From positions 18,296 through 82,295 of the forward strand of contig NZ_JAEUOI010000047.1 of NCBI RefSeq assembly GCF_016790145.1: 64,000 nt of DNA. Reading direction: 5' to 3'. Each line of letters begins with the position of its first letter. Position 1 is the stretch's first letter. The stretch comes from Propionivibrio sp. (GTDB lineage: Bacteria; Pseudomonadota; Gammaproteobacteria; Burkholderiales; Rhodocyclaceae). Below the pieces are notes generated by a model. The model was not told the DNA's origin and searched no databases. It saw only the letters and a list, made by a program, of their open reading frames with translations. Positions 40,701 to 49,296 of the stretch are shown piece by piece. Position numbers and translations under genes: made by a program.

Positions 40701-41147
40701 TCATTTCTTGTCGAACCTTGGAACCAGCCGGGCCTTGTCGATATTGCCAAGATCCAGCACCACTTCGCCCGTATCTATCGTCAGGCGTAACTTGCCGTCC
40801 TGCACACCCTGCACAACGCCGTTAAAATTTCGCCGGCCACTGAGCGGGAGGCGCAACCTCAGATTGATCTCCGAGCCGCAAAAACGCTCGAAATCTTCCG
40901 GCTTCTTCAGTACCCGGTCAAGACCGGGAGAAGAAATTTCAAGACGTTCATAATCAACATTCTCGACAGCAAGCACCCGCGTTAACTGGTTGCTGACCAG
41001 CGCACAATCCTCGACATCGATACCGCCCGGCTTATCCGGCTTGTCGATGAAAAGACGCAGCACGCGGCCGCGCGGGCTCTGCTCGACGTCCACGAGTTCG
41101 AACCCGAGACCGGTCACCGTTTTATCGACAAGTTGATGCAAATCCAT
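40701..41147 (-). CDS. rimP: Ribosome maturation factor RimP
   Basis: 148 residues. 30S assembly factor: N-terminal part with [21 protein letters not shown] and [13 protein letters not shown], then [19 protein letters not shown] (cores shortened: [29 protein letters not shown]). It has no evident ribosome binding site: the start codon follows a terminator-like hairpin by only 10 bases after the T run, so translation may be weak or leaderless-like. First gene of the rimP-nusA-infB-rbfA-truB cluster. Confidence 0.95.
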   Translation of the reverse strand: MDLHQLVDKTVTGLGFELVDVEQSPRGRVLRLFIDKPDKPGGIDVEDCALVSNQLTRVLAVENVDYERLEISSPGLDRVLKKPEDFERFCGSEINLRLRLPLSGRRNFNGVVQGVQDGKLRLTIDTGEVVLDLGNIDKARLVPRFDKK

Positions 41148-41251
41148 GGCTACAAATAAAAAATGGGCGAAAGCCCATCCCCGAAATAATTGCCCCTGAG
41201 GGGCGAGCGGAAAAACCGCCGGATTATAACGAAATTTGAAGCCGACGTAAA
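41148..41251 (-). promoter_or_regulatory. rimP leader: promoter plus attenuator-like terminator
   Basis: Minus strand promoter: TTTACG (41246-41251), 17 bases, TATAAT (41223-41228). The roughly 70-base leader then carries small stems and a clear intrinsic terminator, ATGGGC-TTTC-GCCCAT followed by TTTTTATTT (41154-41178), ending 6-10 bases before the rimP ATG. The upstream gene cluster (rluB) ends 100 bases before it, so the terminator can serve both as its end and as an attenuator for rimP-nusA-infB. Confidence 0.75.
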
Positions 41252-41280
41252 TCTCTGATTCTCATCATCTCCTGATCGAC

Positions 41281-42255
41281 TCAGCGTTCGCGCGGCTTAT
41301 GCACCGGGCGGCCCGGCGCCGGATCGTCCATGCCGAAATCGGCTAGCAGCTTATGCACGTCGGCTTCGCCAATCTCCATGACCTGACCGCGCTTGAGGTT
41401 CGGCGGCAGGATGAACGGGCCGTAACGTACGCGAATCAGGCGGCTGACCACGGCGCCAACCGCTTCAAACAGGCGTCGTACCTCGCGGTTGCGACCTTCG
41501 AAAAGTGAAACGCGATACCAGTGATTGGCCCCCTCGCCACCCGCTTCCTGGAAGGTGGCAAACTGCGCCAGGCCATCGTCGAGTTCGATACCGTCAAGCA
41601 GGCGCTGGCGCGCATCGTCGGCCAACTCGCCAAGAATACGTACGGCGTACTCGCGAACCAAGTTGTAGCGCGGATGCATCAGCCGGTTGGCGAGATCACC
41701 GGATGTGGTAAATAGCAACAGGCCGCTGGTATTGAAATCGAGACGACCGACGGCAACCCAGCGCCCGCCGGACATCCTGGGCAGCGAGGTGAAGACGTTC
41801 GGTCGATGCTCGGGATCGTCGCGTGAAACGATCTCGCCTTCGGGTTTGTGATAAATGATTACGCGTGGCAGGCGGTTGGAAAATTTCAGATGTACCAGCT
41901 TGCCGTTGACCTTGATGCGGTCTCCCGGGCTGGCCGATTGGCCGGTCTGTGCCGTTTCGCCATTGATGTTGACGCGTCCTTCGGCAATCAGCGCTTCCAT
42001 CTCGCGCCGCGAACCGACGCCGCTTTGCGCCAGCAATTTGTGCAGGCGCTCGGGCTTTCCCGGCAGTTCCTTGTGCCGGCTGCGCTTCGACGGGTCCGCC
42101 GCAGTGGCACGCGGCATCGAGCGGGCTTTGGGCCTGGCCGCGCCTTCCTCCACCGCTCGGGGCGTCCTTGCGGTGTCAAAATCTGCCGCAGTGCGTGGCT
42201 GGCGCGGCGCGCCAGTCGGTGCTCGAAACGGAGTTTTATGGGTCTTATTGGGCAT
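41281..42255 (-). CDS. rluB: 23S rRNA pseudouridine(2605) synthase RluB
   Basis: 324 residues. RsuA/RluB family: a long basic, low-complexity N-terminus (about 1-65), S4 RNA-binding domain ([19 protein letters not shown]), then the pseudouridine synthase domain with [15 protein letters not shown] (catalytic Asp) and [18 protein letters not shown] (shortened: [14 protein letters not shown]). Overlaps scpB by 11 bases in the upstream direction. Length and overall order favour RluB over RluE/F. Confidence 0.92.
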   Translation of the reverse strand: MPNKTHKTPFRAPTGAPRQPRTAADFDTARTPRAVEEGAARPKARSMPRATAADPSKRSRHKELPGKPERLHKLLAQSGVGSRREMEALIAEGRVNINGETAQTGQSASPGDRIKVNGKLVHLKFSNRLPRVIIYHKPEGEIVSRDDPEHRPNVFTSLPRMSGGRWVAVGRLDFNTSGLLLFTTSGDLANRLMHPRYNLVREYAVRILGELADDARQRLLDGIELDDGLAQFATFQEAGGEGANHWYRVSLFEGRNREVRRLFEAVGAVVSRLIRVRYGPFILPPNLKRGQVMEIGEADVHKLLADFGMDDPAPGRPVHKPRER

Positions 42256-42844
42256 CAGCCAGTTCCAGCGTTTGATTGATCATTTCGAGGGGTGGCAATT
42301 CGCTGACACTGCGCAATCCGAGGTCGTCGAGGAATTTCCTGGTCGTCGCCAGCAGTGCCGGGCGCCCTGGCGTATCGCGATGGCCAACGACATCGACCCA
42401 GCCGCGCTCTTCAAGCACCCTGATGATTTGGGTGGCTACTGAAACACCGCGGATATCCTCGATGTCGCCGCGCGTAACCGGCTGACGATAGGCAATGATG
42501 GCCAGGGTTTCGAGTACGGCACGGGAGTACTTTGGAGGTTTTTCCGGGTTGAGTCGTTCCAGGTAAGGCAGGAATTCGGCACGCGTTCGGAAGCGCCAGC
42601 CACTGGCCAACTGGATGAGTTCCAGCGGTCGTTCAGCCCATTCTGCGCGCAACTGGTCAAGCAGCACACGCAAGACATCGGCGCCAATTTCCTCGACAAA
42701 GACTTTTCTCAGTTCGTTCACGGTCAAGGGTTGCTGCGCCGCAAGCAACACCGCCTCAAGAACGTTTTTCAGGGCGTCGGGGCTATCCGGTGGATTCTGA
42801 GTGGTGCTCGAATTTGTATTTGAATCAATGTTCAACTCGTCCAT
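42245..42844 (-). CDS. scpB: Segregation and condensation protein B
   Basis: 199 residues, winged-helix subunit of the SMC-ScpAB condensin. [21 protein letters not shown] and the signature [25 protein letters not shown] (cores [32 protein letters not shown]) are conserved. Coupled on both sides: 20-base overlap with scpA upstream, 11-base overlap with rluB downstream. Confidence 0.95.
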   Translation of the reverse strand: MDELNIDSNTNSSTTQNPPDSPDALKNVLEAVLLAAQQPLTVNELRKVFVEEIGADVLRVLLDQLRAEWAERPLELIQLASGWRFRTRAEFLPYLERLNPEKPPKYSRAVLETLAIIAYRQPVTRGDIEDIRGVSVATQIIRVLEERGWVDVVGHRDTPGRPALLATTRKFLDDLGLRSVSELPPLEMINQTLELADAQ

Positions 42845-43664
42845 CAGCCAACCTCACGTAAATCGGAGAAAATGCCTCGGCCTGCGTCATTTCGAGCAGA
42901 TGCTCGCGTGCCAGTTCAAGCATCGCCAGAAAGTGTACCACCAGCACCTGAACGCCCTGCGTCGGATCGAACAAGGCAACGAACTCGACAAAGCCGCCGC
43001 TGTCGCGTACCTGACGAAGGATCAGACCCATATGTTCGCGCACCGACAGTTCCTCGCGCTGAATCAGGTGATGCGTATGCAGCCTGGCCTGACGCAGGAT
43101 GACAGCCCAGGCATTCTTCAGGTCTTCGGCACTGACCTCGGGCAAGCGCTGCAGCATGGATTTTTCCACCCATACCTCAACCCAGTCGAAATCACGTTCG
43201 GCCTGCGGCATTTCGTCAAGACGGTGCGCCGCCAGCTTCATCTGTTCGTACTCGATCAGGCGGCGAACCAGTTCGGCGCGCGGATCCTCGACGGCCTCGC
43301 CCTCAACCACCCTGGCCTTGGGCAACAACATGCGCGACTTGATCTCGATCAGCATCGCCGCCATCACCAGATAGTCGGCCGCCAGTTCAAGATTGTGCGA
43401 GCGCATGGCCTCGACGTAAGTCAGATACTGCACGGTCAGCGGCGCCATCGGAATATCAAGCACATTCACATTGGCCTTGCGGATCAGGTAGAGGAGCAGA
43501 TCGAGCGGCCCCTCAAAGGCGTCGAGCATGACGGCCATGGCGTCCGGCGGAATGTACAGATCGAGCGGCAACTGCACCATCGGCTCGCCGTAAATCCGCG
43601 CCAGCGGTTCCACCCCTTCGCTCCAGGGCTCTGCGGCGTGTTCGAGGGTAGCGGGATCGCTCAT
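42825..43664 (-). CDS. scpA: Segregation and condensation protein A
   Basis: 279 residues, kleisin subunit that bridges SMC heads. N-terminal [23 protein letters not shown], the [33 protein letters not shown] core (shortened: [32 protein letters not shown]), and the C-terminal winged helix are visible. Start chosen at the ATG just after the trpS stop codon. Confidence 0.95.
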   Translation of the reverse strand: MSDPATLEHAAEPWSEGVEPLARIYGEPMVQLPLDLYIPPDAMAVMLDAFEGPLDLLLYLIRKANVNVLDIPMAPLTVQYLTYVEAMRSHNLELAADYLVMAAMLIEIKSRMLLPKARVVEGEAVEDPRAELVRRLIEYEQMKLAAHRLDEMPQAERDFDWVEVWVEKSMLQRLPEVSAEDLKNAWAVILRQARLHTHHLIQREELSVREHMGLILRQVRDSGGFVEFVALFDPTQGVQVLVVHFLAMLELAREHLLEMTQAEAFSPIYVRLADGRVEH

Positions 43665-43669
43665 TAAGT

Positions 43670-44872
43670 TCAACTGTAATTCAGGCCCATCGCCTGGCGA
43701 ACATCGCGCATCGTTTCCTGAGCCAATTGACGCGCTTTATCGTTGCCGTCGGCGATGATGTTGCGCACCAGCTTCGGATCGTCGAGGTAGGTCTGCGCAC
43801 GCTCACGCATCGGGGTCTGTTCGCGCAGGATGCCGTCGATCACCGGTTGCTTGCACTCCAGGCAGCCGATGCCGGCGCTGCGGCAGCCCTGCTGCACCCA
43901 GTCCCGGCACGCAGCGTCCGCATACACCTGGTGCAACTGCCATACCGGGCACTTCTCCGGATCGCCCGGATCGTGGCGCCGGACACGCGCCGGATCGGTC
44001 GGCATGCGCCTGATTTTGTTCGTCACCGAAGCTTCGTCCTCGCGCAGCGTGATCGTGTTGTTGTATGACTTGGACATCTTCTGGCCATCGAGGCCGGGCA
44101 TTCTTGAAGCTTCGGTCAATAGCGCGCCCGGCTCGACCAGGATCATTTTTCCGGTTCCTTCGAGATAACCGGACAGGCGCTCGCGCTCGACGAGTGAGAG
44201 ATTCTGTGCCGCATCGAACAGCGCGTGCGCACGCTCGATGGCGCTGGCCTCTCCCTCCTGCTGATAACGCGTACGCAACTGGCTGTAAAGCCGGGCATTC
44301 CTGCTGCCCAGTTTTTTCACCGCCTCCTTCGCCTTCTCTTCGAATCCCGGCTCGCGGCCGTAAAGATGATTGAAGCGGCGAGCGATCTCGCGTGAAAACT
44401 CGATGTGCGGCACCTGATCCTCGCCCACCGGCACCTTGTCGGCACGATAGATCAGGATGTCCGCCGATTGCAGCAGCGGATAGCCCAGGAAACCATAGGT
44501 CGACAGATCCTTGCTCTCCAGCTTCTCCTGCTGATCCTTGTAGGTCGGCACACGCTCCAGCCAGCCCAGCGGCGTCATCATCGACAACAGCAGATGCAGT
44601 TCGGCGTGCTCGGGTACCTGCGACTGGATGAACAGCGTCGCCTGCGCGGGATCGACCCCGGCCGCAAGCCAGTCGATCACCATCTCCCAGGTTGCCTTCT
44701 CGATGCCCTGCGGGTCATCGTACTGGGTGGTCAGGGCGTGCCAGTCGGCGACGAAAAACAGGCAGGGATAATCGTGCTGGAGCGTGATCCAGTTCCTCAG
44801 CACGCCGTGGTAATGGCCAAGGTGCAGGCTACCCGTTGGGCGCATGCCGGAGAGGACTCGTTGTGCGTACAT
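43670..44872 (-). CDS. trpS: Tryptophanyl-tRNA synthetase
   Basis: 400 residues, class I synthetase. HIGH-type motif GSLHLGHYHG at residues 14-23 and KMSKSYNN near residue 265. It is longer than the 330-residue E. coli enzyme because of an insertion after KMSKS (DPGDPEKCPVWQLHQVY, GCRSAGIGCLECK), which is common in betaproteobacteria and could form a Cys-rich or zinc site. No leader peptide or T-box lies upstream; a protease gene is 4 bases away. Confidence 0.96.
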   Translation of the reverse strand: MYAQRVLSGMRPTGSLHLGHYHGVLRNWITLQHDYPCLFFVADWHALTTQYDDPQGIEKATWEMVIDWLAAGVDPAQATLFIQSQVPEHAELHLLLSMMTPLGWLERVPTYKDQQEKLESKDLSTYGFLGYPLLQSADILIYRADKVPVGEDQVPHIEFSREIARRFNHLYGREPGFEEKAKEAVKKLGSRNARLYSQLRTRYQQEGEASAIERAHALFDAAQNLSLVERERLSGYLEGTGKMILVEPGALLTEASRMPGLDGQKMSKSYNNTITLREDEASVTNKIRRMPTDPARVRRHDPGDPEKCPVWQLHQVYADAACRDWVQQGCRSAGIGCLECKQPVIDGILREQTPMRERAQTYLDDPKLVRNIIADGNDKARQLAQETMRDVRQAMGLNYS

Positions 44873-44876
44873 GGTG

Positions 44877-45545
44877 TTAATTCAATTGAAAGAGCATGAC
44901 GATCAGATTTCTGAAGAGTGCCAGGAACGGCCCCATGATGTCACCAAGAATACCGGTAAACAATAAAAGCAGGAGGATGGGGAAACCCCATCGTTCGAGT
45001 TGGGCGTACTTCACGGCCAGCGCATGAGGCAACAGGCTGACGGCGATACGCCCGCCGTCGAGCGGCGGTAGCGGCAGCAGATTGAGTACCATCAGCACGA
45101 GATTGACGTTGATCCCGATCGCACTCATTTCCGCCAGTGGATGGCTGAACATGTTCGGAGTGATGAGCAAGGCAAGCTTGAACAACCCCGCCCAGGCAAG
45201 TGCCATCACAAGATTCATTGCCGGCCCGGCCGCCGCCACCCACAGCATGTCGCTCTTGGGGTGGCGCAGTCGGCCAAAATTGACCGGCACTGGCTTCGCC
45301 CAGCCGAAAAGCATGGCGCTCCCGGCGGCCAGATAGCTGGTCAGCAGAATCAGGCCGGGCACCAGCAAGGTGCCCACCGGGTCGATATGGCGCAGTGGAT
45401 TGAGACTGATCCGACCGGCCTGCCACGCCGTCGGATCGCCAAAGTGACGCGCCGCATAGCCATGCGCGGCCTCGTGCAGCGTAATGGCAAAGATCACCGG
45501 CAGCGCGGCGATGGCGATGGTCTGGATCAGCGCAGGACTATCCAT
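44877..45545 (-). CDS. Site-2 protease family (M50) membrane metalloprotease
   Basis: 222 residues, about six membrane helices. HEAAHGYAA carries the zinc-binding HExxH, and a second site LNLLPLPPLDGGRI carries the conserved NxxPxxxLDGG. No PDZ domain, so the small rhomboid-like S2P group. Cotranscribed with trpS (4-base gap) and the YciO gene. Substrate unknown. Confidence 0.93.
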   Translation of the reverse strand: MDSPALIQTIAIAALPVIFAITLHEAAHGYAARHFGDPTAWQAGRISLNPLRHIDPVGTLLVPGLILLTSYLAAGSAMLFGWAKPVPVNFGRLRHPKSDMLWVAAAGPAMNLVMALAWAGLFKLALLITPNMFSHPLAEMSAIGINVNLVLMVLNLLPLPPLDGGRIAVSLLPHALAVKYAQLERWGFPILLLLLFTGILGDIMGPFLALFRNLIVMLFQLN

Positions 45546-45552
45546 CAGGCGA

Positions 45553-46179
45553 TCACTCCAGAGCGAAGGGGGCGAGCGGTCCGCGCCCGGCGCGGACCAG
45601 TACCGGCGGCAGACGGGTCAGGTCGAGAACGGTGGTCGGCTCCGTACCGCAAAAACCGCCATCCAGAATGAGTGCAAGACAATCGTCCAGCCGCTCCTGG
45701 ATCTCCCAGCCCTCGGTCAGCGGCTCTTCGTCGCCGGGCAGCATCAGGGTTGAAGTCAGCAAGGGTTCGCCGAGTTCAGCGAGCAACGCCAGCGCCACCT
45801 TGTGCGCCGGAATGCGCAGTCCGATGGTCTTTCGCTTGGGATGCAGAACCCGGCGCGGCAATTCCTTCGTTCCCTCGAGAATGAAGGTATAACTGCCGGG
45901 TGTGGTGGCCTTTAGCAGGCGATACTGGGTGTTGTCAACCCGCGCAAACTGGGCGATCTCGGAGAGATCGCGGCACATCAGCGTCAGATGGTGGCGCTCG
46001 TCCACCGCGCGGATCTGGCGGATGCGCTCGACCGCCTCCTTGTCGCCAAGCCGGCAGCCGAGCGCGTAGCAGGAGTCGGTCGGAATGGCCACCACCCCGC
46101 CCGCCCGCACCACCTCGGCCGCCTGACTGACCAGGCGCGGCTGCGGATCGTCCGGATGGATGACAAGATAGCGTGCCAT
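45553..46179 (-). CDS. L-threonylcarbamoyladenylate synthase family (YciO/Sua5/YrdC)
   Basis: 208 residues with the YrdC fold: GGVVAIPTDSCYALGCRLGDKEAVERI and the LKATTPGSYTFILEGTKELPRR segment (cores AIPTDSCYALGC and PGSYTFIL). The length and pattern fit YciO rather than tRNA-modifying TsaC/Sua5, which has a clearer substrate pocket. Its role in t6A synthesis is thus uncertain. Cotranscribed with the M50 protease and the PHP gene. Confidence 0.88.
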   Translation of the reverse strand: MARYLVIHPDDPQPRLVSQAAEVVRAGGVVAIPTDSCYALGCRLGDKEAVERIRQIRAVDERHHLTLMCRDLSEIAQFARVDNTQYRLLKATTPGSYTFILEGTKELPRRVLHPKRKTIGLRIPAHKVALALLAELGEPLLTSTLMLPGDEEPLTEGWEIQERLDDCLALILDGGFCGTEPTTVLDLTRLPPVLVRAGRGPLAPFALE

Positions 46180-46181
46180 GC

Positions 46182-47012
46182 TCAGAAGGCTTCCCAGACC
46201 GGCGTCAGTCCCTGCGGCAAGGGCGCCAGTTTGCCCAGATCGACATAACTCTCACCCGGCCCGTGAAAATCGGAGCCGCGCGACGCCATGAAACCATACT
46301 CGCGCGCCAGACGGGCAAACACTGTAACGTTATCCGCTGAATGACTGCCCGACACGACCTCGATCGCCTGTCCGCCGAGGCTCTTGAACTCGTCAAGCAA
46401 ATGCCGCATTTCCAGCCGGGAGAGCTTGTAACGCCCGGGGTGGGCGACGGCGGCAATACCGCCGGCGCCGAGTATCCAGCCGATGGAATCGGCCAGCGTC
46501 ACCCAGCAATGATCGACGTACCCAGGGCGTCCCGGCACAATATAGGACTCAAAAACACTGCGCACATCCTTGCACACGCCGGCTTCGACCAGATAACGGG
46601 CGAAATGCGAGCGGCTGATCAGATTCGAGTTTTCGGCATGACGCATGGCCCCTTCGAAACAACCGTGAATGCCGATCCTGTCGAGCTCGGCTGCCATGCG
46701 CCGGGCGCGATCGACCCGACCGGTACGGATCGAAGTCAGACCGGTGTTGAGCACCTCATCATCCGCAGCGAAGGCAAAACCGAGAATGTGCACCTGCAAA
46801 CCGCCCCATTCGATGGAGATTTCTACGCCGTTGACAAAACGCATCCCGAGCTCGTCGGCGACGCTTCGCGCCTCTCCCAGACCACCCAGATCGTCGTGAT
46901 CGGTCAACGCCAGCAGTTCGACACCATTCTCCGCCGCACGACGCACGACCTCGGCGGCCGGCAGCAGACCGTCAGATGCGGTGGAATGGCAGTGCAGATC
47001 AGCGTTGAGCAT
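46182..47012 (-). CDS. rnm: PHP domain phosphoesterase (RNase AM / nucleoside bisphosphate phosphatase)
   Basis: 276 residues. PHP-superfamily metal sites: ADLHCHSTASDG (HxH), ALTDHDDLGG (TDHD), HIL, ISRSHFARYLVEAG, and the late SRGSDFHGPGE (DxH). E. coli YciV/RNase AM trims rRNA 5-prime ends and dephosphorylates 3',5'-bisphosphonucleosides. ATG at the first conserved residue (MLNADLH); an upstream extension lacks homology. Divergent from the gcv riboswitch. Confidence 0.9.
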   Translation of the reverse strand: MLNADLHCHSTASDGLLPAAEVVRRAAENGVELLALTDHDDLGGLGEARSVADELGMRFVNGVEISIEWGGLQVHILGFAFAADDEVLNTGLTSIRTGRVDRARRMAAELDRIGIHGCFEGAMRHAENSNLISRSHFARYLVEAGVCKDVRSVFESYIVPGRPGYVDHCWVTLADSIGWILGAGGIAAVAHPGRYKLSRLEMRHLLDEFKSLGGQAIEVVSGSHSADNVTVFARLAREYGFMASRGSDFHGPGESYVDLGKLAPLPQGLTPVWEAF

Positions 47013-47118
47013 GGGGACAGTAATCGATGAAAAATCAAGCCTGCGATGATAGCACAGTGAATCAGGCCGCCTCCGAGCTTGGGCATCACTGCGCACAGCC
47101 GAACATTCCTGATCGTAC

Positions 47119-47148
47119 TTGCGAGCCGCACCATCCTCGCGTTATAGT
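47119..47148 (+). promoter_or_regulatory. Probable promoter of the gcv operon
   Basis: TTGCGA (47119-47124), an 18-base spacer and TATAGT (47143-47148) put the transcription start right at the beginning of the riboswitch. Confidence 0.6.
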
Positions 47149-47154
47149 TCGTCC

Positions 47155-47362
47155 GCGAATGGGAGAGAGTGGGTAAAAAGCGAAACCGGCAATTCCCACC
47201 GCCGAAGGCGCAATCCACCCGGAAACGCTCAGGCAAAAGGACCGTTCGTGCAATGAACTCTGGAGAGCGGCGCTTCCTGCGAAGCGCCCACCGATGGGGC
47301 AACGTGCCGGCAATCGAACGCATCGATCCGGCGCGGTAATCTCTCAGGTATCAAGGACAGGG
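47155..47362 (+). ncRNA. Tandem glycine riboswitch
   Basis: Two aptamers in series. The first (about 47157-47252) has GGGAGAG and ACCGCCGAAGGCGCAA; the second (about 47258-47357) has CTCTGGAGAGC, CACCGATGGGGCAAC and AATCTCTCAGGTATCAAGGA, the conserved glycine-aptamer cores. The closing TCTCTCAGG is diagnostic. It controls the gcv genes in cis; in known cases glycine turns expression on. Confidence 0.95.
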
Positions 47363-47395
47363 GGGTGAACTCAAGACGAGTTCGCCCTTTTTTTG
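47363..47395 (+). terminator. Riboswitch expression-platform terminator
   Basis: GGGTGAACTC / GAGTTCGCCC (10 bp, one G-T pair) with a 5-base loop and seven T residues, directly after aptamer 2 and before gcvT. A conditional terminator is the likely control step. Confidence 0.85.
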
Positions 47396-47436
47396 TTTCT
47401 GAAACCAAATTCAGAACCTTCTTACAAGGCATTGAT

Positions 47437-48516
47437 ATGACACAGCAAACTGCCCTGAACGCGGCCCATCGCCGGTGTGGGGCCAAAATGGTCGACTTCG
47501 GCGGCTGGGACATGCCGCTGCACTATGGTTCGCAGATCGAGGAGCATCACGCCGTGCGCCGCGACTGCGGCATGTTCGACGTCTCGCACATGTGCGCCGT
47601 CGATGTTATCGGGCGGGATGCCAGGCCTTTTTTGCTCCGCCTGATCGCCAACAATGTTGACAAGCTCAAGCAGCCCGGCAAGGCACTCTACAGCGCCATG
47701 CTCAACGAAACCGGTGGCGTGGTTGATGACCTCATCGTCTATTACATCAATGACACCAAATACCGTGTGGTCATCAATGCTGGAACGACCGAGAAAGATC
47801 TGGACTGGATGGGCACCCATCTCGTTGAATGGAAGCTCGATGCGATTTGCATCCCGCGCCGCGATCTGGCGATGATTGCCGTTCAGGGCCCCAACGCCCG
47901 GGCCAGGATATGGCAGGTACTGCCTGAAACCCGCACCGCCAGTGAACTGCTCAAACCTTTCTTTGCCGTCACCGTCGGCGATTATTTCGTCGCCAGCACC
48001 GGCTATACCGGTGAGGACGGTTTTGAAATCACCCTGCCCGCGAGCAAGGCGGAAGCGCTCTGGCAGGCGCTCTTCGCTGCCGGCGTCAAGCCGATCGGTC
48101 TGGGTGCCCGCGACACCCTACGCCTTGAAGCGGGAATGAATCTCTACGGTCAGGATATGAACGAAAAGGTCTCGCCGCTCGATGCCGGGCTGGCGTGGAC
48201 CGTTGATCTTCTGGCAGCACGCGACTTCGTCGGTAAAGCCGCCCTGCTCGCCACACCCCAGCAGAAACAGTTTCTCGGGCTGTTGCTGCTCGACCGCGGT
48301 GTGCTGCGCGCCCATCAGCAGGTCGTCACCCCGCAGGGCGCAGGCGAGATCACCAGCGGCACCTACTCGCCCACGTTGCAGCAGTCGATCGCGCTCGCCC
48401 GTCTGCCGCCTGGAGTGAAGATCGGCGACACCGTGAAGGTTGAGATCCGCGACAAGCTATTAAGCGCCAGGGTGGTCAAACCCTGCTTTGTACGCAACGG
48501 AAAAGCGTTGATCTGA
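47437..48516 (+). CDS. gcvT: Glycine cleavage system T protein (aminomethyltransferase)
   Basis: 359 residues. Transfers the methylene group of the H-protein aminomethyl arm to tetrahydrofolate, releasing ammonia. [32 protein letters not shown] is the N-terminal folate-binding signature (core [19 protein letters not shown]), and [10 protein letters not shown] is mid-protein. ATG chosen by homology; a GTG further up lies inside the terminator hairpin and is not a real start. Confidence 0.96.
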   Translation: MTQQTALNAAHRRCGAKMVDFGGWDMPLHYGSQIEEHHAVRRDCGMFDVSHMCAVDVIGRDARPFLLRLIANNVDKLKQPGKALYSAMLNETGGVVDDLIVYYINDTKYRVVINAGTTEKDLDWMGTHLVEWKLDAICIPRRDLAMIAVQGPNARARIWQVLPETRTASELLKPFFAVTVGDYFVASTGYTGEDGFEITLPASKAEALWQALFAAGVKPIGLGARDTLRLEAGMNLYGQDMNEKVSPLDAGLAWTVDLLAARDFVGKAALLATPQQKQFLGLLLLDRGVLRAHQQVVTPQGAGEITSGTYSPTLQQSIALARLPPGVKIGDTVKVEIRDKLLSARVVKPCFVRNGKALI

Positions 48517-48538
48517 CCCTTCATGCCGAAAAAATGTC

Positions 48539-48544
48539 TATAAT
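48539..48544 (+). promoter_or_regulatory. Possible separate promoter of the toxin-antitoxin/RM cassette
   Basis: Perfect TATAAT between gcvT and the antitoxin gene; no good -35 at proper spacing (best CTGACC, 20 bases away). It would start a transcript about 25 bases before the antitoxin ATG. Confidence 0.45.
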
Positions 48545-48575
48545 GATCATGTTAAATGGACACAAGGAGTTTGAC

Positions 48576-48905
48576 ATGAACTGGAACGTCGCCCAGGCCA
48601 AGCAACATCTGTCGGAAGTGATTCGTGCAGCCGCGCACGAGCCGCAGCTCATTTACAAGCACAAGCAGCCGGTGGTGGCAGTGATCGCCGCCGAAGACCT
48701 GGCCGGCTATCGCGCCTGGAAGGAGCAGAATGCCAAGCCACAAACGCTTTTCGATGCGTTCGCCGAGTTACGCAAAATCATGGAGGAAGAAGGTCTTGAC
48801 GGCCTGGAAATACCGCCGCGCCAGGATCGACCCAATGCCTTCGTCGAGATGATGGAAGAAGAAGGCCTTGCTTCAGATGACGAGAATGATTCACTACCTG
48901 CTTGA
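48576..48905 (+). CDS. Phd/YefM-like antitoxin
   Basis: 109 residues from the ATG with AAGGAG upstream. N-terminal MNWNVAQAKQHLSEVIRAAAHEPQLI and KHKQPVVAVIAAEDLAGY form the antitoxin DNA-binding fold (cores NWNVAQAKQHLSEVI; QPVVAVIAAEDL). The acidic C-terminal half (EEEGLDGLEIPP, MMEEEGLASDDE) is the toxin-binding part. First gene of the cassette inserted between gcvT and gcvH. Confidence 0.88.
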   Translation: MNWNVAQAKQHLSEVIRAAAHEPQLIYKHKQPVVAVIAAEDLAGYRAWKEQNAKPQTLFDAFAELRKIMEEEGLDGLEIPPRQDRPNAFVEMMEEEGLASDDENDSLPA

Positions 48906-49284
48906 CACCAATATTGTCAGCGAACTATCCCGGCCTCGACCCAATCCGGTGCTGAGTCAATGGATGGCGCTGGCAAACGAACACGCCGTTTCTACTGTCA
49001 CGCTCGAAGAAATCCGTTTCGGCCTGGCTTGGCATCCGAATTCCCGCATCGAACGTTTCATGAATGCCTACTTTAGTACCGCCAGCCTGCTGAACATTAC
49101 GCCAGAGATTGCACAACGCTGTGGCTCTCTGCGTGGAGAATTTCGCCGCAAGGGAATTACGCGCCATCAATCCGACATGCTCATCGCTGCAACTGCCCAG
49201 GCGCATAACCTTACCCTGGTCACCCGCAACATCCGGGACTTCGACGGCTGCGGCATCGCCTTACTCGACCCCTGCACAGCCTGA
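48877..49284 (+). CDS. PIN domain toxin (VapC-type)
   Basis: 135 residues. PIN motifs: YLLDTNIVSELSRP (catalytic Asp), STVTLEEIRFGLAWHP (Glu), RHQSDMLIAATAQAHNLTLVTRNIRDFD (Asp pair; shortened: SDMLIAATAQAHNLTLVTRN). The start overlaps the antitoxin C-terminus by 29 bases; a second ATG 9 bases later is possible. Followed after 12 bases by the restriction-modification gene, so one operon. Confidence 0.9.
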   Translation: MTRMIHYLLDTNIVSELSRPRPNPVLSQWMALANEHAVSTVTLEEIRFGLAWHPNSRIERFMNAYFSTASLLNITPEIAQRCGSLRGEFRRKGITRHQSDMLIAATAQAHNLTLVTRNIRDFDGCGIALLDPCTA

Positions 49285-49296
49285 CAAGGGAAATCG

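Noticed and set aside
47365-47436. GTG start for gcvT inside the terminator
   Set aside because: The start would lie in the terminator hairpin and add 24 unconserved residues; the ATG at 47437 fits the family.
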